Below the pieces are notes generated by a model, which saw nothing but the letters and a program-made list of their open reading frames with translations, was not told the origin of the DNA and searched no databases. From JAYPWI01 sp038135065 (GTDB taxonomy: Bacteria > Actinomycetota > Acidimicrobiia > Acidimicrobiales > Poriferisodalaceae), in contig JAYPWI010000005.1 in the NCBI GenBank assembly GCA_038135065.1, forward strand, positions 74,051-138,050: a stretch of DNA of 64,000 bases, read 5' to 3'. The translations under genes were made by a program, and so were the position numbers. This document shows, in pieces, positions 1-8,916 of this stretch; the stretch's first letter is position 1; the number at the start of each line of letters is the position of its first letter.

Positions 1-66
1 CACCCTGCCCTCGTGACGGTCGACCGCCGTCTGTTCCGCAGACTGCGGGGCGTCGCCTACGCTTGA
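1..66 (+). CDS. C-terminal end of an upstream gene (partial)
   Basis: Frame 1 is open from the window edge and stops with TGA at 64-66. The 21 residues visible are basic (two adjacent Arg-rich turns) and end in VAYA. The stop lies 30 bases before the alcohol dehydrogenase start, so the two may form an operon. Frame 2 stops early and frame 3 runs on into the next gene, so frame 1 is the only one that ends cleanly. Too little is visible to assign a function. Confidence 0.35.
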   Translation, partial: HPALVTVDRRLFRRLRGVAYA

Positions 67-96
67 CCTTCGTCCGAACCGAACCATGGAGGCCAC

Positions 97-1182
97 ATGA
101 AGGCGGCAGTCCTCAAGGAAATTCCTGGCAACCTCGAGATCTCCGAGGTGTCGATCGACACCCCAGGGCCACGTGAGGTGCTGATCCGCACTGCGGCCGC
201 CGGGCTGTGCCACTCGGACCTCCACTTCATGGAAGGCAAATACCCGTACATGACACCGGCCGTGCTGGGCCACGAGTCGGCCGGGATCGTCGAAGCCGTC
301 GGTCGGGATGTCAGCTACGTGAAGCCGGGCGACCATGTCATCACCTGCCTCTCCGTCTTCTGCGGACACTGTTCGTACTGCATCGAAGGCCGACCGTCGC
401 TGTGTTCCAACAAGGAAGTCGAGTGCAATCGCGGGCCCGGCGAGGCACCTCGCCTCTCCATCGACGGGGCACCAGCGTTCCAGTTCCTGAACCTTTCATC
501 GTTCGCCGAGCAGATGCTCGTACACGAGCACGCCATCGTGAAGATCAGGGAGGACATGCCACTCGATCGTGCAGCCCTGATCGGCTGTGGGGTCATGACC
601 GGGGTCGGGGCGGTGTTCCGCACTGCGAGTGTCCAAGCAGGCGAGACGGTCGCCGTCGTGGGCTGTGGTGGTATCGGTCTGGCTGCGGTCCAGGGCGCTC
701 GGATCGCTGGCGCCGGCCGCATCATCGCAGTCGACATGGTCGAGTCCAAGCTCGAGATCGCCCGGCAGATGGGAGCCACTGACACCGTCAATGCTGCGGA
801 CGTCGACGCGGTGCTCGCGGTGCACGAATTGACGGGCGGTGGGGTGCACAAGTCGTTCGAGGCGGTCGGCCTCAAGCAGACGGCGGAGCAATGCTTCGGG
901 ATGCTTCGCAACGGTGGGACAGCGACCGTCATCGGCATGATCCCCGTTGGAACCATGGTCGAGGTGCACGGTGTCGATTTCCTCTTCGAGAAGAAACTCC
1001 AGGGTTCCAACATGGGGTCGAACCAGTTCCGCACCGACATGCCACGCCTGGTCGACATGTATCTCGATGGGCGCTTGATGCTCGACGAGATGGTGTCTGC
1101 GCGGATCAGCCTCGACGACATCAACGAGGGATTCGAAGCCATGAAGTCGGGCTCTGTGGCCCGAAGCGTCATCGAGTTCTGA
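97..1182 (+). CDS. Zinc-dependent alcohol dehydrogenase (MDR family)
   Basis: A 361-residue medium-chain dehydrogenase that should oxidise an alcohol or reduce an aldehyde with NAD(P). The catalytic zinc site is visible as C38 and the GHE motif (H59, E60). The structural zinc site is the cysteine set C89, C92, C95 and C103. The Rossmann motif VGCGGIG lies near residue 190. The ATG is preceded by GGAGG with a 4-base spacer (88-92), which fixes the start. The length and layout match the class III-like Zn-ADH group that is common in actinobacteria. The substrate cannot be told from sequence; a mycothiol- or long-chain-alcohol-specific enzyme would look similar. Confidence 0.9.
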   Translation: MKAAVLKEIPGNLEISEVSIDTPGPREVLIRTAAAGLCHSDLHFMEGKYPYMTPAVLGHESAGIVEAVGRDVSYVKPGDHVITCLSVFCGHCSYCIEGRPSLCSNKEVECNRGPGEAPRLSIDGAPAFQFLNLSSFAEQMLVHEHAIVKIREDMPLDRAALIGCGVMTGVGAVFRTASVQAGETVAVVGCGGIGLAAVQGARIAGAGRIIAVDMVESKLEIARQMGATDTVNAADVDAVLAVHELTGGGVHKSFEAVGLKQTAEQCFGMLRNGGTATVIGMIPVGTMVEVHGVDFLFEKKLQGSNMGSNQFRTDMPRLVDMYLDGRLMLDEMVSARISLDDINEGFEAMKSGSVARSVIEF

Positions 1183-1191
1183 GCGGGCCCG

Positions 1192-2658
1192 TCAGGTCCG
1201 GTCTCGCACCGTATTGAGGGTGCCTCGCACCCGGCCAACCAAGCTGCACGCATTGACACCCTTGGCCCGCAGCACGTTGGTGGCCGCCCGGTCGAGGCGC
1301 TCGACCGACAATCGGCCCTCGAGCACGGCGCGGTCCACTGCGTCGAATGTGGCGGGCACGGTGTCCAGGTTGCCGATGATGGCCAGATCCACACCGGCGG
1401 CCAGTGCGAGGACCACCGCCTCGTCAATCGACCACCGATCACTGATCGCCGTCATGGTCAGCGAATCGGAGACCACCAGTCCGCCGTGACCCAACTCGCC
1501 ACGCAGCAGGCCTTCCACGGCCTGTGGTGACAGGGACGCTGGCATCTCACCGGTCAGTCCCGGAACCCGGAGATGGCCGACCATCACCGCTGCGAGCCCG
1601 CTGTCGATCGCCGCCTGGAAGGGCAACAAGTCCCGCTCCCGCAACTCCTCGAGCGACGGGGTGCTGGGCAAGACCACGTGACTGTCGCCACTGGCCGCAC
1701 CATGTCCCGGGAAATGCTTCACGACCGGCAGGACATCGGCTCGGGAAAGGCCACGCACCCAGGCCAAGCCGAGCTCGGTGACGACATCGGCCTCATCGGA
1801 GAATGCTCGATCGCCGATCCCCGGACCCGCGCCCACGTCCACGACGGGGGCGAGGTTGACGTTGAACCCCAACTCCTCCATGGCGATGCCATGCCGCAGT
1901 GCTCGACCCTCGACGACGTCGACCCGGTCGCCGGCCTGGTCCGCAGCAGCCGGAAGCCTTGGTACGACGCCACGCAACCGCTGCACCCGACCTCCCTCCT
2001 CGTCGACGGCCATGAGCATCGGGATGAGACCGGCGAAGTCCTGTACCTCTTCGATACGACGATCGATGAAGGGAGTCGCCCCACCCAGGAGCATGATGCC
2101 TCCGATCTGGTGGTCACGCGCCTCTTCTACAGCAAGGCCGAACTCCCGCTCGGTCAGCGACACCAACAGCGTCTGTCCGATACGCACAGCCCGAGGTAGC
2201 TCAGTCGTGCAGGACAGATCGATGTCGGGCCACCACGCTCCCCGCAACAGCTGCCGCACTGCGGTGCCCGCCAGCCACCCCAGCTCGCGGAAGCGACGCA
2301 AGTCCAGCTCGGGGCCTGGATCCCCGATAGCCACTTCGGACCCATCTGCCAGGATCAACCACAGTCCCATCGCTCCTGGCGCTCCCGACCTGGCCGTTTC
2401 CACCCGCACGGACAGGGCGGGAGGCTCTCCTAGCAAGGGCAGGATCGATGACCCGACAACCTCGACGGTCCCGTCCTCGCTGACCAGCCAGTAGCCGATG
2501 CCACCTGGACCGTCGAGCACGGCAACCACCGGTGAGGTAGTGCCCGAGCTCTGGGCCGATACCGTGCCCGGGGTGAGCATCGCCAACGCCACGAGGGCTA
2601 CGACGGCGGCCGTCATCACTGATCGAAGGAGCCGCCGCACCCCGTGCACCGTAGTCAC
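1192..2658 (-). CDS. Secreted glycoside hydrolase family 3, beta-N-acetylhexosaminidase-like
   Basis: Predicted to release N-acetylglucosamine-type sugars outside the membrane. The longest frame begins at 2958, but the GTG at 2658 follows GGAGG by 5 bases and opens a signal peptide ending near VSAQ, so I choose it (488 aa). GH3/NagZ landmarks are DEEGGRVQR (about residues 219-227), KHFPGHG (314-320) followed by the DSH triad element, and the SDSL nucleophile motif (Asp about 398). Between the signal peptide and the catalytic domain are two short repeats of GYW/GLW-xx-xDG type, related to those in the SGNH hydrolase at 7264. Typical NagZ is cytosolic, so secretion points to cell-wall or glycan trimming outside the membrane. 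The start faces the next gene only 27 bp away. Confidence 0.85.
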   Translation of the reverse strand: MTTVHGVRRLLRSVMTAAVVALVALAMLTPGTVSAQSSGTTSPVVAVLDGPGGIGYWLVSEDGTVEVVGSSILPLLGEPPALSVRVETARSGAPGAMGLWLILADGSEVAIGDPGPELDLRRFRELGWLAGTAVRQLLRGAWWPDIDLSCTTELPRAVRIGQTLLVSLTEREFGLAVEEARDHQIGGIMLLGGATPFIDRRIEEVQDFAGLIPMLMAVDEEGGRVQRLRGVVPRLPAAADQAGDRVDVVEGRALRHGIAMEELGFNVNLAPVVDVGAGPGIGDRAFSDEADVVTELGLAWVRGLSRADVLPVVKHFPGHGAASGDSHVVLPSTPSLEELRERDLLPFQAAIDSGLAAVMVGHLRVPGLTGEMPASLSPQAVEGLLRGELGHGGLVVSDSLTMTAISDRWSIDEAVVLALAAGVDLAIIGNLDTVPATFDAVDRAVLEGRLSVERLDRAATNVLRAKGVNACSLVGRVRGTLNTVRDRT

Positions 2659-2685
2659 CGAAGCCTCCACCACCGCGGTAGCGGC

Positions 2686-2994
2686 ATGACGTCGGTTGTC
2701 GAGGCGATCGGATTCTGGTTCGTGATCGGCTTTCCCTTGCTGGTCACGATGACTGCGTTTCTCGATGTCGTGCGCCGTCCCCGCTGGGCCTGGGCCATGG
2801 CTGGACGCAGCCAGACGACGTGGATGGCCGTTCTCGGCGGCGCAGCTCTGACCTGGCTCGGCGGCATGTTCGTTGCGCTGTGGTACTTCTCGACTGCCGG
2901 ACGCGCAGTGGCTCGGGCAGAGCGGGGCGACCTGCGGAGTTGGGTCGACCCGGGCCACGGTGGACTCGACGACGATCAGCCACCGGAAAGCTGA
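2686..2994 (+). CDS. Small two-helix membrane protein
   Basis: A 102-residue protein with two hydrophobic helices (about residues 6-25 and 40-62), a basic loop between them (RRPRWAW) and an acidic C-terminal tail. The size and layout resemble small actinobacterial membrane proteins such as DUF2516, but I cannot confirm the family. The ATG at 2686 begins the hydrophobic segment directly; an in-frame upstream start at 2644 would add a basic leader and would overlap the divergent GH3 gene. The 3' end overlaps the end of the thioredoxin-NHL gene by 19 bases. Function unknown. Confidence 0.6.
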   Translation: MTSVVEAIGFWFVIGFPLLVTMTAFLDVVRRPRWAWAMAGRSQTTWMAVLGGAALTWLGGMFVALWYFSTAGRAVARAERGDLRSWVDPGHGGLDDDQPPES

Positions 2995-5052
2995 GCCTCG
3001 AGTTCCTCGGCAGAGGGGAGGGTGTGACGGAGGTCGACGGTCGACTCGCCACCAGACGTGATCTCGACCGGAACCTCGAACAGGACGTCCCGGACGAGGC
3101 AGAACCCCTCGTTGCCCTCCAGGCAGTAGAAGACGGTGGCCTCACCACGGAGCATGTTGCGCCGTGGCGGCTGCTCGGCCTCGGCCTCGATGTCGATGTC
3201 GAAACGGAGGGGAAGGTCAGGACCCATGGCCTCGTAGGTGTCGGACCCAACCCGCCTGGCGATCAGGGGGTCGTCGAAGGACCAGACGAACCTGAAGGTT
3301 CCCAGGTCGTTGAACTTATAGCCCTCGGGCAGGTCGAAATCGACGGTCAGTCGAAGTCGACCAGGGGCGATCGACACGGGCGCCCCACGCACCTCGTCTG
3401 CCGTGCGGAATGCCTCGGTGACGGTGGCCAGGTCGAGATTGGACAGAGCGAGGGTGCTCAACGCGCCCGTGTCGAGGTCGAGCACCCGGATCTGGTGGTT
3501 GTTGGTGTCGGCAATGTACAGACGCCGACCGGCCACGCTGAGGCCACTGGGTTCGGCGAGACGAGCGTCGGTGCCCGTTCCGTCTTGCAGTCCCGGTAGC
3601 CCGTCACCAGCCACCGGGCGGAGGGTTGCGGTGGCCAAGTGGAGGACCTTGATGCGGTGATTGTAGGTATCGGCGATGTACAGAGAATCGCCGACCAACT
3701 CCAATCCGACAGGGTGTTGCACCTGGGCTGAGGAAGCGGGCCCCACGGAGTCGCCCCACGAGAAGAGGCCGTCGCCGATCAGAGTGGTCATCTCCCCGTC
3801 GACGAAGGTGACCTGCCGGATGGCGCTCGCCTCGGGGTCGGTCACGTACAGCCGCCTCGCATCACCGGCCAGGCCCGATGGTTGCGACATGGTCGTTTGC
3901 AGTCGGGGGCCGTCGTCGAGGCCCTCAGCCCCCGTCCCTGCGAAGACGTCGATGTAGCCCGACCCCAGGTCGAGCACCCACAGCTGGTGACGGCCGGCGC
4001 CCGCGACGAAGAGCTGGTCTCCGTCGAGATGGAGATCCCAAGGTGACGCAAGCGGAACGTCGATGGCGCCCCCCGCTACGAATCGCATGGCGATGTCACC
4101 CGTACCCGCAATGGTGCCGACCCGACGCAACGACAGGTCGACTGACCGCACGAGATGATTCTCCCGGTCGGCCACGTACAGGGTCGTGCCATCGGCCGAG
4201 AGGGCCATGCCCTGGGGACGGGAGAACCGGGCCTCCTCGAAGGTCCCGTCGTCACGGCCCGGCGCACCACGGCCGATGACGTCCGTCAGACGACCGTCGA
4301 GATCGGCGACGAGGATGCGATGATGACCCGAGTCGGCGATGAACAAGCGACCGCCAGCTTCGTCTGCCAGCACTTTCCCGGGAAAGCTCAACACTGTGGG
4401 NNNNNNNNNNCGATGCCACGAGGGCATCGAGCGGCGTGGCGTCGATCAGGCCCGCAGCACCGAACTCACGCGCCATGGTGTCGACCACGGGTTTGAGCAC
4501 CGCGTAGGTGCCCTCGCCAGCGTGGGCGGCCACCCCGTTGCCGAGGGGATCGATCAGCACCTGGGTCGGCCACGCCCGCACCCCGTAACTGTTGCGGATC
4601 AGTTCGAACTCGTCGTTGACCACTGGGTGTTCGATGCCGTAGCGCAGCACGGCCTGTCGGATTGCATCAGCCTCCCGCTCCCGATCGAACTTCGCCCAGT
4701 GGACCCCGATGACGACGACGGAGTCGGGGTACTCGGTCTGGAGGCGCTGGAGATCGGGAATCACGTGGATGCAGTTGATACAGCCCTGGGTCCAGAAGTC
4801 GAGAACGACGATCTTGCCACGCAGATCCTGAGCGATCGACAGCTCACGATCGACGTTGAACCACCCGAGGCCGGGCGGAAAATCCGGGGCCGGTGTCTCG
4901 CCACGGTGGGTCAGGGACTGCGCAGCAACCTCGACCTCGTCGGAGACGGACTGCGGATCGGTCGCCGCCGGCCCCTCAGAGTCGACAGCCGATCCGCTCG
5001 CACAGCCGACCAACAGCACCAGGGCGGCACACAAGGCCCGTCGCCAACGCAT
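2976..5052 (-). CDS. Thioredoxin-like / NHL-repeat lipoprotein (NHLRC2-like), split by an assembly gap
   Basis: One gene interrupted by ten Ns at 4401-4410; the two halves read in different frames, so the true gap length is not ten. The N-terminus is a lipoprotein signal with lipobox LVGC. A TlpA/thioredoxin domain follows, with the redox motif GCINC and a WPTQVLID cis-Pro segment. After the gap come NHL beta-propeller repeats (motifs such as LFIADSGHHRI, LYVADRENHLV, LYIADTYNHRI), then a C-terminal beta-sandwich-like region. Thioredoxin plus NHL plus beta domain is the architecture of NHLRC2 proteins. The lipobox implies action on the outer face of the membrane. ATG 5052 is preferred over GTG 5070 because a CAGACT hexamer lies 6 bases upstream of it. 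Confidence 0.85.
4401..4410. other. Assembly gap (10 N)
   Basis: Ten undetermined bases inside the thioredoxin-NHL gene. Coding frames on the two sides disagree, so the number of Ns is a placeholder. Confidence 0.95.
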
Positions 5053-5108
5053 GGGACCAGTCTGGACCACTGGAGGACCCCGCAGGAATCAGCCCTCGAA
5101 GAAGTCCT

Positions 5109-5606
5109 TCAGGGACGCCATCGACGGCTGTCGATGACGCCAGTATCGAACCCGGCCCGGTGGAGCCCACCGTGGAACCGGGCGTGTTCGATCTTGAGGC
5201 ACCGGTCCATCACCACGTCGAGCCCCGCGTCGTTTGCCATCCGGGCGGCGTCAACACTCCAGAGACCCAGCTGGGCCCAGAAGACGGAAGCCCCCAACTC
5301 GATCACCTCGGCCGCCACCTCGGGCAGGTCCTCTGATCGCCGGAACACGTCGACGAGATCGGGTACGACCGGCAGATCGGCAAGCGTGGGGTAACACGGC
5401 TCGCCCAGGATCTCGTCGACCGTCGGATTCACGAAATACACGTCGAACGAAGCGCTCGAACTCAGGAGGTAGGTCGCCACGAAATTGCTCGGTCGGGCCG
5501 GGTTGGCAGACACCCCCACCATGGCCACCGAGCGGGTTCGTTCCAGTATGGCCAGGCGGTCCCCGGCCGAGGGCTCGGACCACCCCGGTACCGGATCGTG
5601 GGTCAT
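5109..5606 (-). CDS. CoA-binding domain protein (YccU type)
   Basis: A 165-residue Rossmann-fold protein of the CoA_binding_2 family. The sequence shows VAMVGVSANPARPSN near the N-terminus, the glycine-poor nucleotide loop typical of this family, then VYFVNPTVDEILG and VVPDLVDVFRR, both standard landmarks. The start is the ATG at 5606, which lies in a TGACCATG junction immediately after the stop of the sulfhydrylase gene. This pairing with an O-acetylhomoserine sulfhydrylase recurs in bacteria. It suggests a role tied to sulfur amino acid or CoA metabolism, but the biochemical function of the family is not settled. Confidence 0.85.
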   Translation of the reverse strand: MTHDPVPGWSEPSAGDRLAILERTRSVAMVGVSANPARPSNFVATYLLSSSASFDVYFVNPTVDEILGEPCYPTLADLPVVPDLVDVFRRSEDLPEVAAEVIELGASVFWAQLGLWSVDAARMANDAGLDVVMDRCLKIEHARFHGGLHRAGFDTGVIDSRRWRP

Positions 5607-5608
5607 GG

Positions 5609-6898
5609 TCACAGCTGTACCGCCTTGTCGAGTGCCTGGTCGAGGTCCCACACGATGTCGTCGAGATCCTCGAGGCCGACCGAGAGTCGGATCATGTCGG
5701 GGGTCACCCCACCAGCCTGGAGCGCCTCGTCGGAGAGTTGCTGATGGGTGGTGGATGCCGGATGGATGACCAGGGTTCGGGCATCTCCCACGTTTGCAAG
5801 ATGGGACACCATCTGCAGCGACTCGATGAATCGCGCACCGGCCTGTCGCCCTCCCCGGACCCCGAAGGTGAAGATGGCTCCCGGCCCCTTCGGCATGTAC
5901 CGCTCGGCGAGGGCGTGGTAGGGCGATGAGGGGAGACCCGCGTATCTCACCCAGCTGACCGCCGGGTGGGCTTCGAGGTGGCTGGCCACGGCCTGGGCGT
6001 TTGCCACGTGGGCGTCCATCCGCAGCGGCAAGGTCTCGAGACCCTGCAACAACAGAAAAGCGTTCATCGGCGACATGGCAGCGCCGATGTCCCGTAACTG
6101 CTCCACCCGCAACTTGGTACAGAACGCGTACTCTCCGAAGTTCTCCCAGAACCGCAACCCGTTGTAGCTCGCAACCGGCTCCGTCATGTGAGGGAAGCGG
6201 CCACTCCCCCAGTCGAATCGACCTGACTCAGAGACGACACCGCCGATGGAATTGCCGTGCCCACCCATGAACTTCGTCGCCGAATGCACCACGATGTCGG
6301 CGCCATGGTCCATCGGCCGACACAGGTAGGGGGTCGCGAACGTTGCATCCACGACGAGGGGGAGATCGCGGGAGTGAGCTACCCCTGCCAGGCCGGTTAG
6401 GTCGGGCACGGACCCGCTCGGATTCCCCACGATCTCCGTGTAGACGAAGCGGGTACGGTCGTCGATTGCGGCAGCCACCGCATCGAGGTCGTCACCATCC
6501 ACGAAGCGGGCCTTCACACCGAACCGTCCCATGGTCACGTCGAACAGGGTGTGGGTACCGCCGTACAGGGCGGACGAGGTGACCAGGTTGTCGCCTGACT
6601 CGGTGAGGGCGGCTGCCGTGAGAAATTCAGCCGACATCCCAGAGGCGGTCGCTACCGAACCGATCGCCCCTTCGAGGCTGGCCACTCGCTCCTCGAATGC
6701 ATTGACCGTCGGGTTCGAGATGCGGGTGTAGATGGTGCCGTACTTCTGCAGGGCGAACTGGTCGGCGGCGTCGGCGGTGTCCTCGAAGACGAAGCTCGTC
6801 GACTGGTAGATGGGCACGGCCCTCGAACCGGTCGTGGGATCAGGCCGTCCGCCCGCGTGGAGGGCTCGTGTCCGAAAGCCCCAGTCTCGGTCTGTCAC
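5609..6898 (-). CDS. metY: O-acetylhomoserine aminocarboxypropyltransferase (sulfhydrylase)
   Basis: PLP enzyme of the Cys/Met metabolism family that converts O-acetylhomoserine and sulfide to homocysteine. Landmarks are YQSTSFVFED, YTRISNPTVNAFEERVASLEG, the PLP-binding VVDATFATPYLCRP, the Schiff-base lysine in HSATKFMGGHG, and the C-terminal SVGLEDLDDIVWDLDQAL. At about 429 residues it matches the long MetY subgroup rather than shorter gamma-lyases. The GTG at 6898 is chosen because TACACT lies exactly 7 bases upstream, a leaderless promoter arrangement; the open frame extends to 6940 without extra conserved sequence. The CoA-binding gene follows 2 bases after the stop and is probably co-translated. 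Confidence 0.92.
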   Translation of the reverse strand: MTDRDWGFRTRALHAGGRPDPTTGSRAVPIYQSTSFVFEDTADAADQFALQKYGTIYTRISNPTVNAFEERVASLEGAIGSVATASGMSAEFLTAAALTESGDNLVTSSALYGGTHTLFDVTMGRFGVKARFVDGDDLDAVAAAIDDRTRFVYTEIVGNPSGSVPDLTGLAGVAHSRDLPLVVDATFATPYLCRPMDHGADIVVHSATKFMGGHGNSIGGVVSESGRFDWGSGRFPHMTEPVASYNGLRFWENFGEYAFCTKLRVEQLRDIGAAMSPMNAFLLLQGLETLPLRMDAHVANAQAVASHLEAHPAVSWVRYAGLPSSPYHALAERYMPKGPGAIFTFGVRGGRQAGARFIESLQMVSHLANVGDARTLVIHPASTTHQQLSDEALQAGGVTPDMIRLSVGLEDLDDIVWDLDQALDKAVQL

Positions 6899-6905
6899 GA
6901 GGTCG

Positions 6906-6911
6906 AGTGTA
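6906..6911 (-). promoter_or_regulatory. Putative -10 of leaderless metY promoter
   Basis: TACACT lies 7 bases before the GTG at 6898, placing the expected transcription start on the start codon. Confidence 0.5.
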
Positions 6912-6946
6912 GGAGCAACCCCGGGGGCCAGGGCACCCAACCCGAG

Positions 6947-7165
6947 TCAGAGGGCTACGAGCACCCGGAGGGGTCCGTCCAGCCCTGCGCTGCCGCAGCA
7001 CCAGCATTCGTCGCCCTCGCTGCCGTACCAGGTGACTTCGCACCCCACACACGCCCGGGCAATGAGTCCCGGTGGCTCTGGCTCGAGCACTGGGGCAGGC
7101 GCTGCGGCGGGGAGCCTGAATTGCTCCGCCCCTCGTGCTGCGGGAGCAAGACTGCGGGTGACCAT
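6947..7165 (-). CDS. Small zinc-ribbon protein
   Basis: A 72-residue protein with two cysteine pairs near the C-terminus, CVGC and CWCC, separated by EVTWYGSEGDE; these should bind one zinc. The N-terminal half is Ala/Pro rich and looks disordered. ATG 7165 is used; a GTG at 7195 would add ten residues and cannot be excluded. No ribosome-binding site is obvious for either. It ends 48 bases before the metY start region and is on the same strand. The compact cysteine spacing is not that of a standard ribosomal or transcription-factor zinc ribbon. Function unknown. Confidence 0.6.
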   Translation of the reverse strand: MVTRSLAPAARGAEQFRLPAAAPAPVLEPEPPGLIARACVGCEVTWYGSEGDECWCCGSAGLDGPLRVLVAL

Positions 7166-7250
7166 GGTGGGTTGGTCGACTGGCAGCAGGCGCACCTGCG
7201 CGTTTCGCCCCCGACTTGCAACAGGTGTGCGGCCCGTCGAACCGACCGCT

Positions 7251-7256
7251 TAGGGT
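7251..7256 (+). promoter_or_regulatory. Putative -10 of leaderless promoter (SGNH hydrolase)
   Basis: TAGGGT with a 7-base gap to ATG 7264, consistent with transcription starting at the start codon. Confidence 0.5.
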
Positions 7257-7263
7257 CGCACCC

Positions 7264-8916
7264 ATGCTCCCACGGGTCCGAACCCGCCTACTTCGGGTCT
7301 TCGCCGCCATGACGCTGGTCGCCGGCGTCAGCATCGTGGGCGCCGGGCCGGGCAGCGCAGCGGGAAGTCCGGTAAGGATCATGCCGATCGGTGATTCCAT
7401 CACCGAAGCAAAAATCGGCTCACCTGGTGTACCCAGCTACCGCAAGTATCTCTGGGACAGTCTCACCTCCAGCGGGTTCGAGGTGGACTTCGTCGGATCC
7501 CGCAACGGCGTCGCAGCGCTCAACGCGCTGTACCAGACTGACCCCGGTGGGTCCTGGGACAAAGACCACGAGGGGCACTGGGGTTGGCGGGCCGACCAGA
7601 TCATCAATGGGAACCATGCCGGACACGGCAAGCTCTCGGAGTGGTTGACCGCTCAGCAACCAGACGTTCTCTTGGTCCACCTCGGCACCAACGACATCTA
7701 CCAGGACCAGTCACAGGCATCGACGCTCGCCGAGATCAACGAGATCATCACCATTGCCCGAGCGCAGAACCCTGCGATCACCATCTATCTGGCAACGCTC
7801 ATCGACCTGACCGTCGAACCCGATCAGCAGGCCGAGATCGACTCGTTCAATGCTGAGTTGCCGTCGATCGTCGCAGCGCGCGACACGGCCCAGAGCCCGA
7901 TCGTGTTGGTCGACGTCGCCGCTGGCTACCAGTCGAGCTGGAACTACGACAATGTCCACCCGAACACCAGCGGGCAGGAGCACATTGCCAGCAAGTTCGC
8001 AGCAGCCCTGGCAACCCAACTGTCTCCGCCAACAACGACGACAACGACGACAACGACGACAACTACGACAACAACTACGACCACCACCGCACCACCCACC
8101 ACGATCGTGGAACCCGACCCGCCTGGTGGAAGCGTCATCTCGTGTGAAGAGGGGGGCTACCTGTTGGGAGAGCGCGACGGTGACGTCTGGGATTTCGGCG
8201 CAACCTCGATATCGACCACTCCAACCGCTGCGGGTCTTGTCGATCTCGCGGCCGACCCCACCAGCTGTGGCTTCTGGACTCTCCACGCAGATGGCGAAGT
8301 GCTCGCCCACCACGGCGCCCCGTCCCTTGGCACGCTCACCTCGACCCAGCTGCGCCCCGATGAGGTGTGGAGCGCGATTGCGGCGTCTCCCACTGGGGGT
8401 GGCCTCTGGGCATTCTCGTCCCATGGGCGAGTAGAGACCCTCGGGGACGCAACCCGTCACCGGGGCTCAGGCCTGGAGGACCTCCTGTCGCTACAACTGT
8501 CCGGACCCGTTCTCGATGCTGCGGTCACCCCTGATGGTGGCGGCTACCTCATGCTGGGCAGCGACGGCGGCATCTTCGTGTTCGGCAATGCATCCTTCGA
8601 GGGCAGCCTCCCGGGTCTGGGCGTCGCCCTCAACCAACCTGCTGTTGGTTTGGTACCCGACCCCGACGGCACCGGGTACTGGATCGTGGCCGCCGACGGA
8701 GGTGCCTTCGCCTTCGGCGCCCCGTACCGGGGTTCGTTGCCAGGGCTCGGCGTCTGGCCGAACCAACCGATCGTCGGCATGGTGCCCTACGGCGATGGGT
8801 ACCTTCAGTTGGCCGCCGATGGTGGGGTGTTCGTCTTCTCCGACCGCCCGTTCCTGGGTTCACTCGGGGGCGCGCCGCCGGACGCTCCCGTCGTCGCCGT
8901 CAGCCCCCGCGGCTGA
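7264..8916 (+). CDS. Secreted SGNH/GDSL hydrolase with Thr linker and propeller-like repeats
   Basis: A 550-residue secreted esterase. It has a signal peptide (about residues 1-33), then an SGNH domain with GDSIT (Ser45), GTND (141-144) and DNVHP (Asp229, His232), giving the Ser-Asp-His triad. A linker of 19 consecutive threonines (257-275) follows, probably O-glycosylated. The C-terminal region has about six imperfect repeats of 45-48 residues with the core GYW-x4-DGG-x-F-x-FG; the last three are the clearest. This repeat is frequent in Acidimicrobiia surface proteins and could form a beta-propeller. The substrate may be an acetylated polysaccharide, given the glycan locus downstream, but that is inference. 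It overlaps the molybdoenzyme gene tail to tail by 17 bases. Confidence 0.88.
   Translation: MLPRVRTRLLRVFAAMTLVAGVSIVGAGPGSAAGSPVRIMPIGDSITEAKIGSPGVPSYRKYLWDSLTSSGFEVDFVGSRNGVAALNALYQTDPGGSWDKDHEGHWGWRADQIINGNHAGHGKLSEWLTAQQPDVLLVHLGTNDIYQDQSQASTLAEINEIITIARAQNPAITIYLATLIDLTVEPDQQAEIDSFNAELPSIVAARDTAQSPIVLVDVAAGYQSSWNYDNVHPNTSGQEHIASKFAAALATQLSPPTTTTTTTTTTTTTTTTTTTAPPTTIVEPDPPGGSVISCEEGGYLLGERDGDVWDFGATSISTTPTAAGLVDLAADPTSCGFWTLHADGEVLAHHGAPSLGTLTSTQLRPDEVWSAIAASPTGGGLWAFSSHGRVETLGDATRHRGSGLEDLLSLQLSGPVLDAAVTPDGGGYLMLGSDGGIFVFGNASFEGSLPGLGVALNQPAVGLVPDPDGTGYWIVAADGGAFAFGAPYRGSLPGLGVWPNQPIVGMVPYGDGYLQLAADGGVFVFSDRPFLGSLGGAPPDAPVVAVSPRG
8031..8093 (+). repeat. ACA/ACG microsatellite encoding a poly-threonine linker
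   Basis: Roughly 60 bases built from ACA, ACG, ACT and ACC codons, all threonine, with a clear ACA-ACG-ACG sub-period at the start. It lies in frame in the SGNH hydrolase. A tract of this kind can change length by slippage without breaking the frame only in steps of three. Confidence 0.85.

Noticed and set aside
2820..3599. Long plus-strand open frame opposite the NHL gene
   Set aside because: It is antisense to a well-supported gene and its translation shows no domain; such frames are common in GC-rich DNA.
8031..8093. Threonine-codon tract as a phase-variation repeat
   Set aside because: The unit is three bases, so slippage changes linker length but cannot switch the gene off.
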